A stretch of DNA of 64,000 nucleotides from NCBI GenBank assembly GCA_003116975.1, contig BGKB01000075.1, positions 2,780 to 66,779 on the forward strand, written 5' to 3'. Made by a program: the position numbers and the translations under genes. The first letter of the stretch is position 1. Each line of letters starts with the position of its first letter. Below the pieces are notes generated by a model. The model was not told the origin of the DNA. It saw only the letters and a list, made by a program, of their open reading frames with translations, and did no database searches. The stretch comes from Aurantiochytrium sp. KH105. Taxonomy: Eukaryota > Sar > Bigyra > Thraustochytrida > Thraustochytriidae. Positions 30,788 through 41,092 of the stretch are shown in pieces.

Positions 30788-31294
30788 ATGTCTCTGCGTG
30801 CGTCTCTGCGCAGGTCGCTAAATGCGAGCTCGCGGAGCTCGTTCATGGCGCGGACGCCGACACGGGCAAGCGAGAGCGACGACGACGACGACGACGAGGA
30901 GGAGGAGGAGGACCGCGAAGAAATCTATGATGAGAACGAGGAGTACGAGTACGGCGACGAGAAGCGGAAAGAGGGAATTCGAGCTGCCGCGGTGTTGGCC
31001 ACGCTCGAGTTTGCGCCCTTGGAGCCGGCTGACGTGCTCTCCTCGGACGAGGAGGAACCTGAGCAGGCAGAGAAGATGGAAAAGGTGCTCGACCGCATTC
31101 GAAGCTTACGAAGGCGCAAAGAAGCTGCTGCAAAGGCATTCGCCGATGATGATTCTGATTCGGGGGCGGCGGCGGCACCTGCTCAGCCCGCAAGAAGTGG
31201 CAGACGGGGCACCGGAATTTTCCGGACTGGCCGAAAGCTGATCAAGAGCTTGCGGTTGCCCGAGGCCTCTGAAGGGAGGCGCCCGAGCTTTTGA
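30788..31294 (+). CDS. Small charged protein, paralogue A of a three-member local family
   Basis: The protein has 168 residues; family not recognised. The N-terminus is a basic amphipathic stretch rich in Ser/Arg/Leu (MSLRASLRRSLNASSRSS). An acidic block follows (SESDDDDDDEEEEEDREE, about 28-55). Next is the family core VLATLEFAPLEPADVLSSDE (about 69-88), then a predicted helix ending in basic residues (VLDRIRSLRRRKEAAAK), and a basic C-terminus (IFRTGRKLIKSLRL). The same order occurs in paralogues B (33187-33708) and C (38401-38952). No signal peptide, membrane segment or catalytic motif is seen. The start fits because MSLR is shared with B. The function is unknown; basic ends around an acidic middle suggest binding to nucleic acid, histones or membranes, which is inference. 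Confidence 0.75.
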   Translation: MSLRASLRRSLNASSRSSFMARTPTRASESDDDDDDEEEEEDREEIYDENEEYEYGDEKRKEGIRAAAVLATLEFAPLEPADVLSSDEEEPEQAEKMEKVLDRIRSLRRRKEAAAKAFADDDSDSGAAAAPAQPARSGRRGTGIFRTGRKLIKSLRLPEASEGRRPSF

Positions 31295-33186
31295 ATGTGG
31301 CGCATGTCGTTCTTCTTTCCGCCCAGCCCCCTTTCCTCACGCAAGCCTGTGGACCGATCATTTACCACCTTGACCATTGATTGATGCGCGTGAAGATTAT
31401 AGCGCAATGCACCCCTTGCCTGACTGCAAGAGAGGACCCGATCTGCACACAACCTTGACCAAACTATACTATAACCCTGAAAAAGAAAAAAAGTTTTGAA
31501 AGTAGCCTATGACGCAAAGGCAAAAGCCAGAACAGTCGTGATCTGCTCCGCTCGCACGGCCAGATTCGTACTACGTATACGTCTGCTAGTGGACAAGGGG
31601 ACCTTAGGCTGGATCTCGTACTTGTTGACCAAGCAATTGTAGGACGGATTTCCTTTGAGCTTATGACGTGCCAGTTCAGCAAGAGGTGCAGGGAGGTGAG
31701 CGAATGACTGTACGATAAGATCGAGACGCTAACCGACGCGAATCTTGATCTTTGCCTTTGCGGATCTTAATTATGGCCCTTGCGGATCTAGATCACTGAC
31801 CTTGCGTCTTCACAGGCGTAAGACAAGTGTCTCTGAGAAAGGGGATTTGCAATGTTTACTCTTGTAATGCACGCTCTGTCGCTGTCGTAGGCTACTTGTT
31901 ACCCGAAAATGAGATTGGAAGGTACTAGACTTTTCTGAATCTGCGTTTGGAGGTGAGGCTCGAATCAAACGAAATCATGTTTGCCTTGGCATACTAACCT
32001 GAAGGATTGAGGCTTGATGCGAAAAATTTCCGCATTGGCTCTTTTCTTTGCTCAAAAGAGGTGGTGTTACCTGGTGACTGCTTGTTGCTGCCCCGTGCTA
32101 GCTGCTCGTTGGTCGGTGGCCATCGCCTCCTGGCTGCAGTTGAGCTTTGCTTTGGGCTCCTTTTCGGCCAAGGGGCGAGCAAGGTATAGGCTCTGTATAG
32201 TGGAATTCTTATCATTCGATGCTTCCAGAAACTGGCTGGCTTTCTTGCGATGGCCACGATAAGTGTTGCTTCTCCTGCTTTTAAAAATTCTTCACACTTT
32301 CTACACACCAGGGACGCTCGTGGTTCGCGCGCGCGCGAGGTAGGCCGGCATCGTCGACGACATCGTTCGAAGCAGCAGCAATATGCAGGTGACATGCTCG
32401 ATGGAGGTGTGAATCGTGTGTCGAGCCTGCGAGTGGGATCGCATGGCCGAGCTCGCAGCGCGCCGATCACGATTGGTGAGTCTACTTGTCTGTTTGCTAG
32501 CTGCCTCTCAGCCCATTTTTCACAAAGGTGGGTGGGTGGTTCGTGGAATGAGTAGAATTGTGCAGACTCTTGCTTGCGTGTGTGTGTGCCTGCTTGCAAG
32601 CTGGCAAGCTAGCTTGCTAGTTGACTTGTGCACTAACAGTAAATAATAAAATAATGAAAAATGATGCGTAAGGAGTCAGAGTGAGTGCTGCAGTGGCTGT
32701 GTGCGAAGACCAACGTCTGGCCACCTCTCTGGACAGCAGTGACAAGGCCTCAGACAAAGCTAGCAAATCTCGATTTTCGGCTTTATAGTAATTGAAACTT
32801 TGAAAGAGGTTGGAACGGCCAATTCGGGTGGGTGTGGTTCTCGTTCAAGTATGCAAGCCAGCTTGCCAGCTTACTTGTCAGGCTTTTTTACTTGCCTGGC
32901 GCGATTAAAAACTTCAACTTCACGCTCCACCAGTCACGGGGTCTCTCACTTGTCAATCCTAGGTGAATGTGATGGAATGTCGAGCGAGCAGGGCTAGCAT
33001 CGTGCAAGCAAACCCGCAACGGAGCAGGCCCCTCGACAAGTAGAGGCCTAACCCTCCCTCCCCCTCTTCTCTTCGAGGCCTCTGGCAAGAGCCAAGCGAC
33101 CAAGCGACCAGCAGAGGAAGGCGCAGAGGCCCGCGCGGAGGCACGCAGAGCGGCGCAGAGCGAGCAACGAGACGCGAGGGGAGAAG
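31295..33186. other. Intergenic region between paralogues A and B
   Basis: About 1.9 kb with no recognised gene. It is AT-richer at 31400-32000. A 201-codon open frame on the minus strand at 31994-32599 has no recognisable similarity and unremarkable codon use; I do not call it. Short CTTGC/GCAAG inverted motifs (for example around 32570-32625 and 32855-32885) recur before paralogue B. Confidence 0.4.
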
Positions 33187-33708
33187 ATGAGTCTGCGCAA
33201 GTCTCTCTCCAGAGCGCTGCGGGCGTCGGGCGCACAAGACTCATCGGTGTCCCCACGGAATAGGGGAACTTGGCGCGATACGCGGGACGAGCGAGACGCC
33301 GAGGGCATGACCGATGACGAGGAGATTCGAGAGGAAATCGAGGAGGAGACACCGGAGGATCTCGACCCAGAGGCGCAAAGGCAAGAAGATGTTGCGCTGC
33401 GCGCCAAGGTGCACAAGAGCTGCAAACAAGGGACGCCATACCTTGCGGCACTCGAATTTTCCAACGCAGCTCGGGCGTCACAGGTGCTGCGGACTGTTGA
33501 CGAGGACCTCGAGGCTGTGCTGCAGATCCAACATGACATTGAACGTATTCAAGCGAGTACGCTTCGTCGTAAGAAAAAGAACGCCAAATCAAAGAGCACG
33601 GAGCGCAAGAAAGGGTCGCCGACACCCCTAATTATGCGCATGAAGACCTCGCTGCGCAGGCAAAAGAGCTCGGCTCCTTCCGTACCTGGGCAGATGCCAG
33701 AGCTTTGA
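33187..33708 (+). CDS. Small charged protein, paralogue B of a three-member local family
   Basis: The protein has 173 residues; family not recognised. It begins MSLRKSLSRALRASG, like paralogue A. An acidic middle (TDDEEIREEIEEETPEDLD) precedes the family core YLAALEFSNAARASQVLRTV, then DEDLE and a helix containing IQHDIERIQ. A lysine-rich run (RRKKKNAKSKSTERKK) and a basic C-terminus (LIMRMKTSLRRQKSS) follow. Compared with A the acidic block is less homopolymeric and the lysine run longer. It is a single frame on the plus strand, as in A and C. The shared start motif MSLR supports the chosen Met. No known domain is visible. Confidence 0.75.
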   Translation: MSLRKSLSRALRASGAQDSSVSPRNRGTWRDTRDERDAEGMTDDEEIREEIEEETPEDLDPEAQRQEDVALRAKVHKSCKQGTPYLAALEFSNAARASQVLRTVDEDLEAVLQIQHDIERIQASTLRRKKKNAKSKSTERKKGSPTPLIMRMKTSLRRQKSSAPSVPGQMPEL

Positions 33709-36700
33709 AGAGTTGGCTTTTTCTCTTTCAGCTTCGAGGAAGCATTGCTTTTTGAATTTGAAGAAAGCGTCGCGCTTTCACCTTCTCAAAGAGCCTTATT
33801 TTTTGCGCTTCGAGCAAGCATCACGTTTTGGGCTTCGGAGAAGCATTACTTTCCCGCACACAGTCAGCGATCATTGTGGATGCGAGCGAGTGACTGTGTC
33901 ATTGTATATTTGAGCACGAGATGGCAAAGGTTTTGTCTGTGTTGGACTCTTTGCAGAAGCAAGGCTTTTTGCGTCTTGATAAGAAATCGTTGTTTTTATT
34001 GTTCTTGTCGATTTGGTGTATGATTGATTTTTCGTGTTCAACGACAGGACAGGAGCGCTACTTGAGGCGTTCGCTTATCTGACTATTTGCAAAAAGACAA
34101 GCAAGCAAGTGCGCACGCATTGAGACGAAGCAAAATCGTCAGAGGCTCAATCACGCCCTTGACGAGGAGATAATATCGATGCAAGCACAAGGGCGTCGCG
34201 AAGACGAACGACAGAAACTGCGACTAAAGGACTTCAATCCGAAACGAGCGCAACCCGAAACGAGCGTAACCCTATCTGGGGCCTTGCTTCGGAGCTTCAA
34301 GCTGCGTTTCGCTGTCATGCCGTTCGACAAGTCCGCTTAGCCGAAACGAGAGGCCCGAGTAAGACGCTTTCTTGGAAAGGAAAAGGAAGAAGAAGGGAAA
34401 GAAGAAAGCAAGTAAATAGACTCAAAACGGCCAACCATGCACTCATTCAGACTTCTGTGTCAAGTGGCCGTGAACCTTTCTCCTGCGCCTTTGACAGCAG
34501 CCTTTAGGAAAGCCTCTGGCGCGTGGTCGGAGCGTGCGAGAGCACTTTTAGAAAGCCCTGAACGCTTCGCACTGTCCCGGCACGCGCACGCGAGCGAAGG
34601 ATTGCACTTGTGCAACGGTGCAGCGCCAGCCATAAGAAAGAGCGTGAGGGCCGGGGCTTCCAAAGGAAAGGAGGGGACAGCAAAAAGGGGCCTGGTGAAT
34701 GCAGGCTTGCCTCCCCCCCCCTCCCCCCCCTAAAAATAAGCAACCTTTGTCACCGCATAGTCCAATACATATCAGAACCGGCCTGTTCGTCTCTGACTCT
34801 CCGATGCATGGATTAACAGTATAATAAGCATGATTGGTTGCGTTGTTCTTCTACTGTCTTCAGAAGCTGGCTATAGCTGGCTAGGTAGCTGCGGGTGCAG
34901 CGCCAAAGTTCGCGCGGCGGGCCGAGCCATCGTGCCAGCAGCCAGACTGGGCCAGACCAGGCCAGACCAGGCTAGAGCTCAGCGTCTTTGTCCCGTGCGA
35001 CATTGCACTGCGCTACACAGCGCTGTACTGCGCTGGACTGATTTTTTAGGTCGTGCCACGCCGCATGCTTTGCGACACCCTTGTCGTCCGCGCAGCACTG
35101 CTCTGCACTGCTCTGCACTGTTCTGCTCTGCTCTGCACACGCAGCATTCGCTTGCTGACTGTGCTGCTAGTATGAGCTGGGCCTTCCTCGTCCTCGTCAT
35201 CAGCCAGGTGCCCTTGCCTCGTTGGTGCTTCACCTTGCTAGTGCTTGCTTGCCTGCAGCCAGGTGCATGCTATCGTAGTATACATTCTTTTCCGTGCACA
35301 CATGCTACACCTTAACCCCCACACCAACACCGCGCCTCGCGATGCATCTGCCAGCCCGGCCGAGAATGCGAGAGGTTTCACTGGCAGCAGGCAGAAAGGC
35401 CGAGACGGCGACCGCCCTGCCCGGCCCGCCGCACGCTGCCGCGCGCGGGACGGGTCTCGGAGGGGAAAAAGGGCCCGCCGGGCTGTCAGGCCCGCCCCTG
35501 TGCCCCTCCCTTTCGTCCCGGAAGAACGAGACTCTCTCTTCCAACTCAGCCCCGTTCTCCCTTGCTTGTCCCCGCCTCTACAGACCCCGCCACACCGCCA
35601 CAGCTGCGGGCTGGTGTGGGCGGCCCGCGTAGAGACGGTCGCCTCCGGTCACTCTGCCTTCAGCCAGCCACATTGCCACACCTACCAGCTGCAGCTGCAT
35701 TCATCAAGGCTCTCCATTCATTCATCCATTCATTGTCGTTTCATACATTCACATTCATCCATCCATCCATCCATCCATCCATCCGCTCGTTCATGTCCGG
35801 GTCATTCACCTTCATATCTGGCCCGCCCAGAATCGCTGCACCCTACCCGCCCCTCGCGAAGTGCGCGCCTCAGGAGACGAGACGAGACGAGACGAGGCGA
35901 GGCAAGCCCGGCTAGAGAGAGCTCGGGGCGCGCGCGGCAGCGGCCAGCGGGCCCTCGGAGGGAGTACGGGCCGGAGCGAGGAAGACCCGCCACTGCGCGC
36001 ACCGGCGTGTTTTGAGGCGCGTCCACCAGCGGCCACGGCAGAAAGTAATTACGCGGGCAATCCATAGCTGCGGGCACATATAACGAGATTGCGCCGTCTG
36101 CGGGAGCTTGACTCAGGTGCCACTTCGGCCCAGCCCCACACCTCCGGCCGATCCGTGGATGTATGTATACCACCCCTACTACCTGCATTCACTTCTCCTT
36201 GGTCGATGCGGCGATTTCACTCTCTTTGCACATCCAGGTGTGGGGCGCGCGGCAACCGCGTCTCTGCCTGCCTGCGCTCTCCATCCTGTCTCTTGCCTGC
36301 TCGCTGCAGCTGCAGCTGCTGCCTGCTCCGTTGCCCGCTCCGCTTTCGCCCGGCCGTTCAGTCACTCTCCTCGTGCGGGCAGCACAGGCAGGTGCCCGCC
36401 CTCCCGCCCGCCTGCCGAGGGCGTGAGTGACCAGACTAGGCAAGACTAGACTAGACCAGACTAGACTAACTGTAACAACAGTAAACTCGCAAGTCCTTCG
36501 CTCGCTGGTCGCTCGCTCTGCGCCGCCGCGCTTTCCTTTTTTCTTTCCTTTCCTTTCATTTCCTTTCCTCCCTCCGTCCTCGCCCTCCCTGCCAGCCAGC
36601 CTGCCAGCCAGCCGCGCCGGCCCGAGAAGCCGCCCGGGCCCCGCTTTTCCCATGGCGCGTGTTTTACGCCCGCCCGTCCGCCGCCTCGCCTCGCCTCGCC

Positions 36701-38220
36701 TCGCCTCGCCGCCGCGAGGTCCAAGCGCAGCCCGTGCCGCCCTTCCTCTGCACTGTCCCGCCCGCAAGCGCAGCAGCAGCAGCAGCAGCATGCGCAAGCG
36801 TAAACTTCGTAAACGTCCGGCCCGCGGCCCCGCGCCGATCATTTCGATCGATCTCGCCGCAGAAGTTCAAGTTGCCTGGCGCGACTCACTCGCAGCGGCC
36901 CATCGTGCCAGCGGCACGAGCTGCAGCGCGTGCCCTGCCGCCCCGACAAGTTCGTTAGGGCTCTCTCTCCACGCGGTCAGGATCCGCGTCGCCTCTTGGC
37001 CTTGCAGCGGTAGCGGCAACAGACAGAGAGCCACCATGGCCAGCTGCAGCCCGGTTCGCGCCCGGCGCCTCCCTGCGACCATTGGCCGTGGTGGGCGGGC
37101 GCCTGGGTAGCGACCGACCTCCGGCTCCTTTCTCAAGTCGTGCGGCCGTCACTTCCAGCCAGCTGCCAATGGCTGCTGGCTGCTGCAGCCAGCCAGCGAA
37201 GTTTCGCAGCTTGGTCGCGCCTGCGTCGCTTCGACAGAGGAGTGGCAGAAAAGAAGCAAAGCATAGCAAAGCAAAGCAAAGCAAAGAGACGGACACGGGC
37301 TGTTCCTACTCCTCGCGAAAGTCTGCTGCTGCACGCAGACGCGCCGCAGAAGTGCAGGCAGTGCAGCAGCCTCGGCACGCCTGCCACACCACGGGCAGCG
37401 AGCTCTACTTCCGGCCGGAATCAGAAGCCGTGCGGCGGCGTGTTGCCTCGCCTTGCCTCTCGCGCCTCGCCTGCCCTGCCCCGGGGCGCCTGCTCGGCCC
37501 GCGTTGGTTGGTTGGTCATTACGTAGTGACGGGAGGGAGGTGCGGATCCCGCCCGCCGCCGCTCATGGAGAGCGGCAGAAGCAAGTTGCGGGGACGCTGT
37601 GGGGCTTACGCTGGCCACTGGCGGGGACACCCCCCTCGCCGTACCGCCGCCTCGCCAATGGGATGGCATCGCGTCGCATCGACCGCGGCGTCGCATCGCG
37701 CCTCGGCAACGCTATACCCTCGACTCGGCGCGGGCCGGGGATGTACGTACGCGGCGTCCACGGGCGCCCGGGAGGCGGTGCAGCGTGCACAAGCCAGCCA
37801 AGCACGCGAGCGCTCTTCACACCGCCGCTCTCCCCCCCCCCTTGTCCCCGACCGTCCGCGCGCGTACGTAACGCATGCACACGCGCACACGCGCCCACGC
37901 ACGCCTGCGTCCGCGTCTGCCCCTCCGCCTTCGCAGCCGGCCAGGCGGGCCGCCTTGGCTCCTCCGGGCCGACCGCGGCCCGCGACCGCGCGCTGCCTCG
38001 CCGCCCCCCCTCTCGGCGGCCAGCCTGCCTGCTCGCCGACCGCGCCGCCTGCTCGCCGGCCTCCCTCCCGCACCTCCCGCGGGCCGCTTGGCGATGCTCG
38101 AAAGAGCGAGCGCGGGCCTGCCGCCTCGTCTTGGCCAGTCAGTCTCTTGGGGCGGCCGCAGGAAGGGGGCGGCGCGCAGGAAGAAGCGGCCGAGCTGCGA
38201 GCCAACCAGCCAGCTCTGAG
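33709..38220. other. Long gene-free region between paralogues B and C
   Basis: About 4.5 kb. The first ~700 bases after paralogue B contain several imperfect repeats of a GCTTCGAGGAAGCATTGCTTT-like phrase (about 33730-33860). From 34900 on the DNA becomes very GC-rich with many simple repeats: CTGCACTG/CTCTG around 34995-35140, ATCC at about 35755-35784, GAGAC around 35876-35900 and GCCTC around 36683-36712. Open frames of 200-380 codons here encode Arg/Pro/Ser/Ala low complexity with no recognisable domain. Part may be transcribed leader of paralogue C, since a splice donor lies at 38221. Confidence 0.45.
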
Positions 38221-38399
38221 GTAAGCAAACCACAAGCCTGCCTGCTTGGCTGCTTGCTTCTAGGGCTGCAGCCAGCGCTTGCTACCTTGCTGCTCGGAGG
38301 CACGCACACTCGGGCGAGACCGCGAGCAAAACCCAATCGCTCGGCAGGACGAGAGCTCTCGAGACACAAGACCCCCCTCACCTGTTTCCCCCTTGCCAG
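38221..38399 (+). other. Probable intron ending one base before the start codon of paralogue C
   Basis: TGAG|GTAAGC at 38220/38221 is a good splice donor, and the pyrimidine tract CTGTTTCCCCCTTGCCAG| ending at 38399 is a good acceptor. The start codon follows after a single C. Splicing would also join an upstream open frame in phase with the paralogue C start, so a longer N-terminus is formally possible. The upstream frame is low complexity, so a 5' UTR intron is more likely. Confidence 0.55.
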
Positions 38400-38400
38400 C

Positions 38401-38952
38401 ATGTCGCAGTCGGAGAAGAGCGTGCGCAAGCTGTCGCTGGCAAGGCTGGGCAGGAGCTTGGCGCTCTCGGCCGGCAGCAGGAGGTCCGCGTCCTCCAAGG
38501 CGTCCTCGGACGCCTCCTCGAGGGCCACCGGCCCGTCCAAGGTGGACCTCGACGACGTCTACGACCCCAAGGCCGAGGAGTTTCAATACGAGAACCACCG
38601 CTTCGAGGAGGCCGACGAGGACGACGAGGCAGAACAAACGCCCGAGATGGACGACGAGCAAGATGGCAAGCCGCAAAGAAAGAAAACTGGCGTCGAGAGG
38701 GAGACGGCCGAGTTCCTCGCAGAGCTCGAGTTCGCCGAGACGCCGCGGCCTTCGGCCGTCTTGCGCAGCTTTGAGGACGATCTTGAGGGCAATCTCGAGC
38801 TGGACTTTCACATTGAGCGTCTAAAGAAAGCTTCCGAGCGCAGCGAGAAGAAAAAGAAGAAGAAGCAGCAGATGCAAGCAGCCACCATGCGTGGACCAAT
38901 TCGAGGCGGCACTTCGCTGCTTCGAGTCAAAAAGGCGGTCGGCCTCGAATAA
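38401..38952 (+). CDS. Small charged protein, paralogue C of a three-member local family
   Basis: The protein has 183 residues; family not recognised. The N-terminus is basic and Ser/Leu-rich (VRKLSLARLGRSLALSAGSR). An acidic middle (RFEEADEDDEAEQTPEMDDE) comes before the family core FLAELEFAETPRPSAVLRSF, then EDDLE and a helix with FHIERLKKASERSEKKKKKK. The C-terminus is basic (GGTSLLRVKKAVGLE). The core aligns with paralogue B almost position by position: LxxLEF, then SxVLR, then a DxDLE-type acid cluster, then HxIERx. An open frame continues upstream to 37453, but the acceptor-like AG right before the Met and the shared N-terminal composition favour the start at 38401. Confidence 0.78.
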   Translation: MSQSEKSVRKLSLARLGRSLALSAGSRRSASSKASSDASSRATGPSKVDLDDVYDPKAEEFQYENHRFEEADEDDEAEQTPEMDDEQDGKPQRKKTGVERETAEFLAELEFAETPRPSAVLRSFEDDLEGNLELDFHIERLKKASERSEKKKKKKQQMQAATMRGPIRGGTSLLRVKKAVGLE

Positions 38953-39765
38953 TCGTCGCTTCTTTTCCTGCTTCCTTTACGATATTGGCGACGGCCCACT
39001 CCCTCCACTCCACCCTCTGCCAGCCAACCACGCGCATGCTCTCACTCCCTCACACACGCACACACACACACTGCCACGCACATGCGTTTTGACTCTTGTA
39101 TTCTTTTCTTAAATGTTCTCATGTTGTGTTCCTACTCAAAGCAAGCTTGTTTCCTATAAGTGCCTTGCTATCTTACTCGTCGAAACAGATGCAGAGACTT
39201 GGCCTTGATCAACCAACTTCAATTGTGTCTGCTCCTCTTGACGAGAACATTCTGACTTGAGTCGCCACTTGACTGCGAGCATCAGATTCCTTTGCGCTTT
39301 CTGATGCAGTGCGTCAGAGCCTGTCTTTGAAGTCGTTTGTGTAAGTCGATTGGTTGCCCCACAGAACAAAGTCCACATCGCAGACATTCCCCAAGAGCCA
39401 AGTCTAGACATATTAACGTTCTGAGCAAAGTCCCCAATGCCATTCGCTCCAAGCCAAGGCAAGACGAATCAATGTTTCTCGTTCTCGAGAAAAGAAAACC
39501 AATAATGCTTGCTCGATCAAGTTTTGTACAGAAAAAAAGGACACAAAGGATCCAAACAAAACAAAAGGTTTTCCGCACTTTCTTTCACCTCCAGTCGTCC
39601 AACAAAAAAGTACGCGTGAACATTGAACATGGATTGATGGTAGATTGAAGACTCAATCCCCACTCATTTTTGCAAGAAAATAAAGATTCGGGTCTCAACG
39701 GCTCGGAACCGGGCCATTAACGAGAAGAACGAATGTGCGTGCGCACACGCACATTAGGATTTGAC
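38953..39765. other. 3' intergenic region between paralogue C and the DUF4476-like gene
   Basis: About 800 bases between convergent stop codons. A CACA/ACAC run occurs at about 39050-39072. It is AT-richer than the coding DNA and no gene is seen. Confidence 0.5.
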
Positions 39766-40176
39766 TTATGTCGAGTATCCGGCAACATTCTGCTTGTCAA
39801 AGGTCGCGACTTTGGGACGCTGGGCAGACTTGGGTCGCTCCGGCTCGCGGTACTCGACGCCCAATTTTTCGCAAAACTCCTCGCGATCCTCCTTGTACTT
39901 GAAGAGTTTGGCGACACCGGCGTCGGCAAATTCTTCGAGAGCGTCTTCCGGGATGCTCGCGACGATGACCACGCTGGCATCCAGTTTGCTCTGCGAGTCG
40001 TGGCACGCGCCAACGATGGCAATGGCTTGGTCCACGGTGAGAGCAAAATTGTCGACAATGTTTTTGATGAGCCGTGCGCGATCGCGCTCGCTCGCCTGCC
40101 GCGTCACCTGGCCCAGCTTTTGCTCAAACATGCCGTCCTCGAGAGGCACGCGCTCCTTCACCTCTGCTTCCGCCAT
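39766..40176 (-). CDS. Small DUF4476-like helical protein
   Basis: The protein has 136 residues from Met 40176; 59 further in-frame upstream codons are Gly/Arg/Ala-rich leader and were rejected. The body ERDRARLIKNIVDNFALTVD followed by QAIAIVGACHDSQSKLDASV and PEDALEEF has the pattern of DUF4476: a helix pair with ...T.xQ...I......KL.A.... This domain is found alone or appended to various eukaryotic and bacterial proteins and has no firmly assigned activity. The C-terminus is short and polar. No signal peptide or membrane segment is visible. The gene diverges from the aminotransferase across about 0.9 kb and may share regulation with it. Confidence 0.65.
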   Translation of the reverse strand: MAEAEVKERVPLEDGMFEQKLGQVTRQASERDRARLIKNIVDNFALTVDQAIAIVGACHDSQSKLDASVVIVASIPEDALEEFADAGVAKLFKYKEDREEFCEKLGVEYREPERPKSAQRPKVATFDKQNVAGYST

Positions 40177-41092
40177 CGTTGCTGGAGATGTGCCTGATTT
40201 ACCGTCTCCCAAAAACCGCCCGCTTCGCTTCAAGCTCGGATCCTGGTCCAGCGCTTCTGCCCTGCCGCCGCCACCGCCGCCGCCGCGACTGCTCGCTCGC
40301 GCTGCTCTCGCACGCCCGGACGCTCGCACTCTGCAGCTGCCGGCCCCTCGCACACTCGCTCATCTTGGACGCGCCCGGCCGGGCGGTGCACCCGGGGACC
40401 CTCCGCGTACGGGTGCACACCATTTGGAGGTTACGTTGCAAGTCTTGCCGCTTCCTCTCCTTTTTGTCGTATATCTACTCCTTGGGTCTCCTGCAGATCT
40501 CCCCCGAATCTGACCTCCTCAGCACTCGTACCACGCCCCTCCCTTTCCCCTTCGCTCCCTACCGCTGCCCTCGCTTCAGGGGGTCCCTCTGCGACTCTTG
40601 GCCACCCCTTCGCTGTTCTGGCCGCCTCGGGATCTCGGGCATCGCAGCGTCATTCCCCGAGGACCCGGACGCGAGCGAGCAAGCGACCGCGATCCGTAGC
40701 AGCAAGCGAGCGAGCGAGCAAGCAACAGCGCTCCCTCCCTTCTCCTGCCTGTCTGCCTGTCTGTCTGCCTTTCTGTCTGTCGTGCTTGCGTGCGTGCGTG
40801 CGTGCGTGGATCTATAGTAACTATCTTTCTGGGTCCGCCGCTGGCCTGGGATTCCTATCCTCTTGTCCTCTTATCATCCTCTTCTCTGCTCCTTCCTTCC
40901 TTGCGCCTCGGGCCTCCCGAAAGATTATTCCGAGCAGGGTCTGCGCGGCCGCGCGGCAAAGACGCATTGCGGCGCGCAGGCAGGCAAGAAGGCACGCACG
41001 CAGGCACGAGCTCGACACGCAAGCGGCGGAAGACACGCCACGCTACGCCACGCCAGCGACGACGAGGAGGAGAATAAGACAAGTAAGGCAAG
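40177..41092. promoter_or_regulatory. Divergent region between the DUF4476-like and aminotransferase genes
   Basis: About 915 bases with CTGC/CTGT and TGCG tetranucleotide runs (about 40745-40805) and CGAGCAAG runs (about 40670-40725) in the probable promoter or 5' UTR of the aminotransferase. The part next to the DUF4476-like gene is GC-rich. No gene is seen. Confidence 0.45.

Noticed and set aside
30740-30800. tRNA-like B-box on the minus strand (GGTTCGATCCC)
   Set aside because: The T-stem does not pair, and there is no A-box or acceptor stem at the right distance.
31994-32599. 201-codon minus-strand frame between paralogues A and B
   Set aside because: It has no recognisable domain, Arg/Cys-rich composition and no conserved start context. 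I could not support it as a gene.
37082-38224. 380-codon frame upstream of paralogue C, in phase with it if the intron is spliced
   Set aside because: Composition is Arg/Pro/Ser low complexity like all the spacer DNA here. The in-phase junction has a one-in-three chance. Kept only as a note on the intron.
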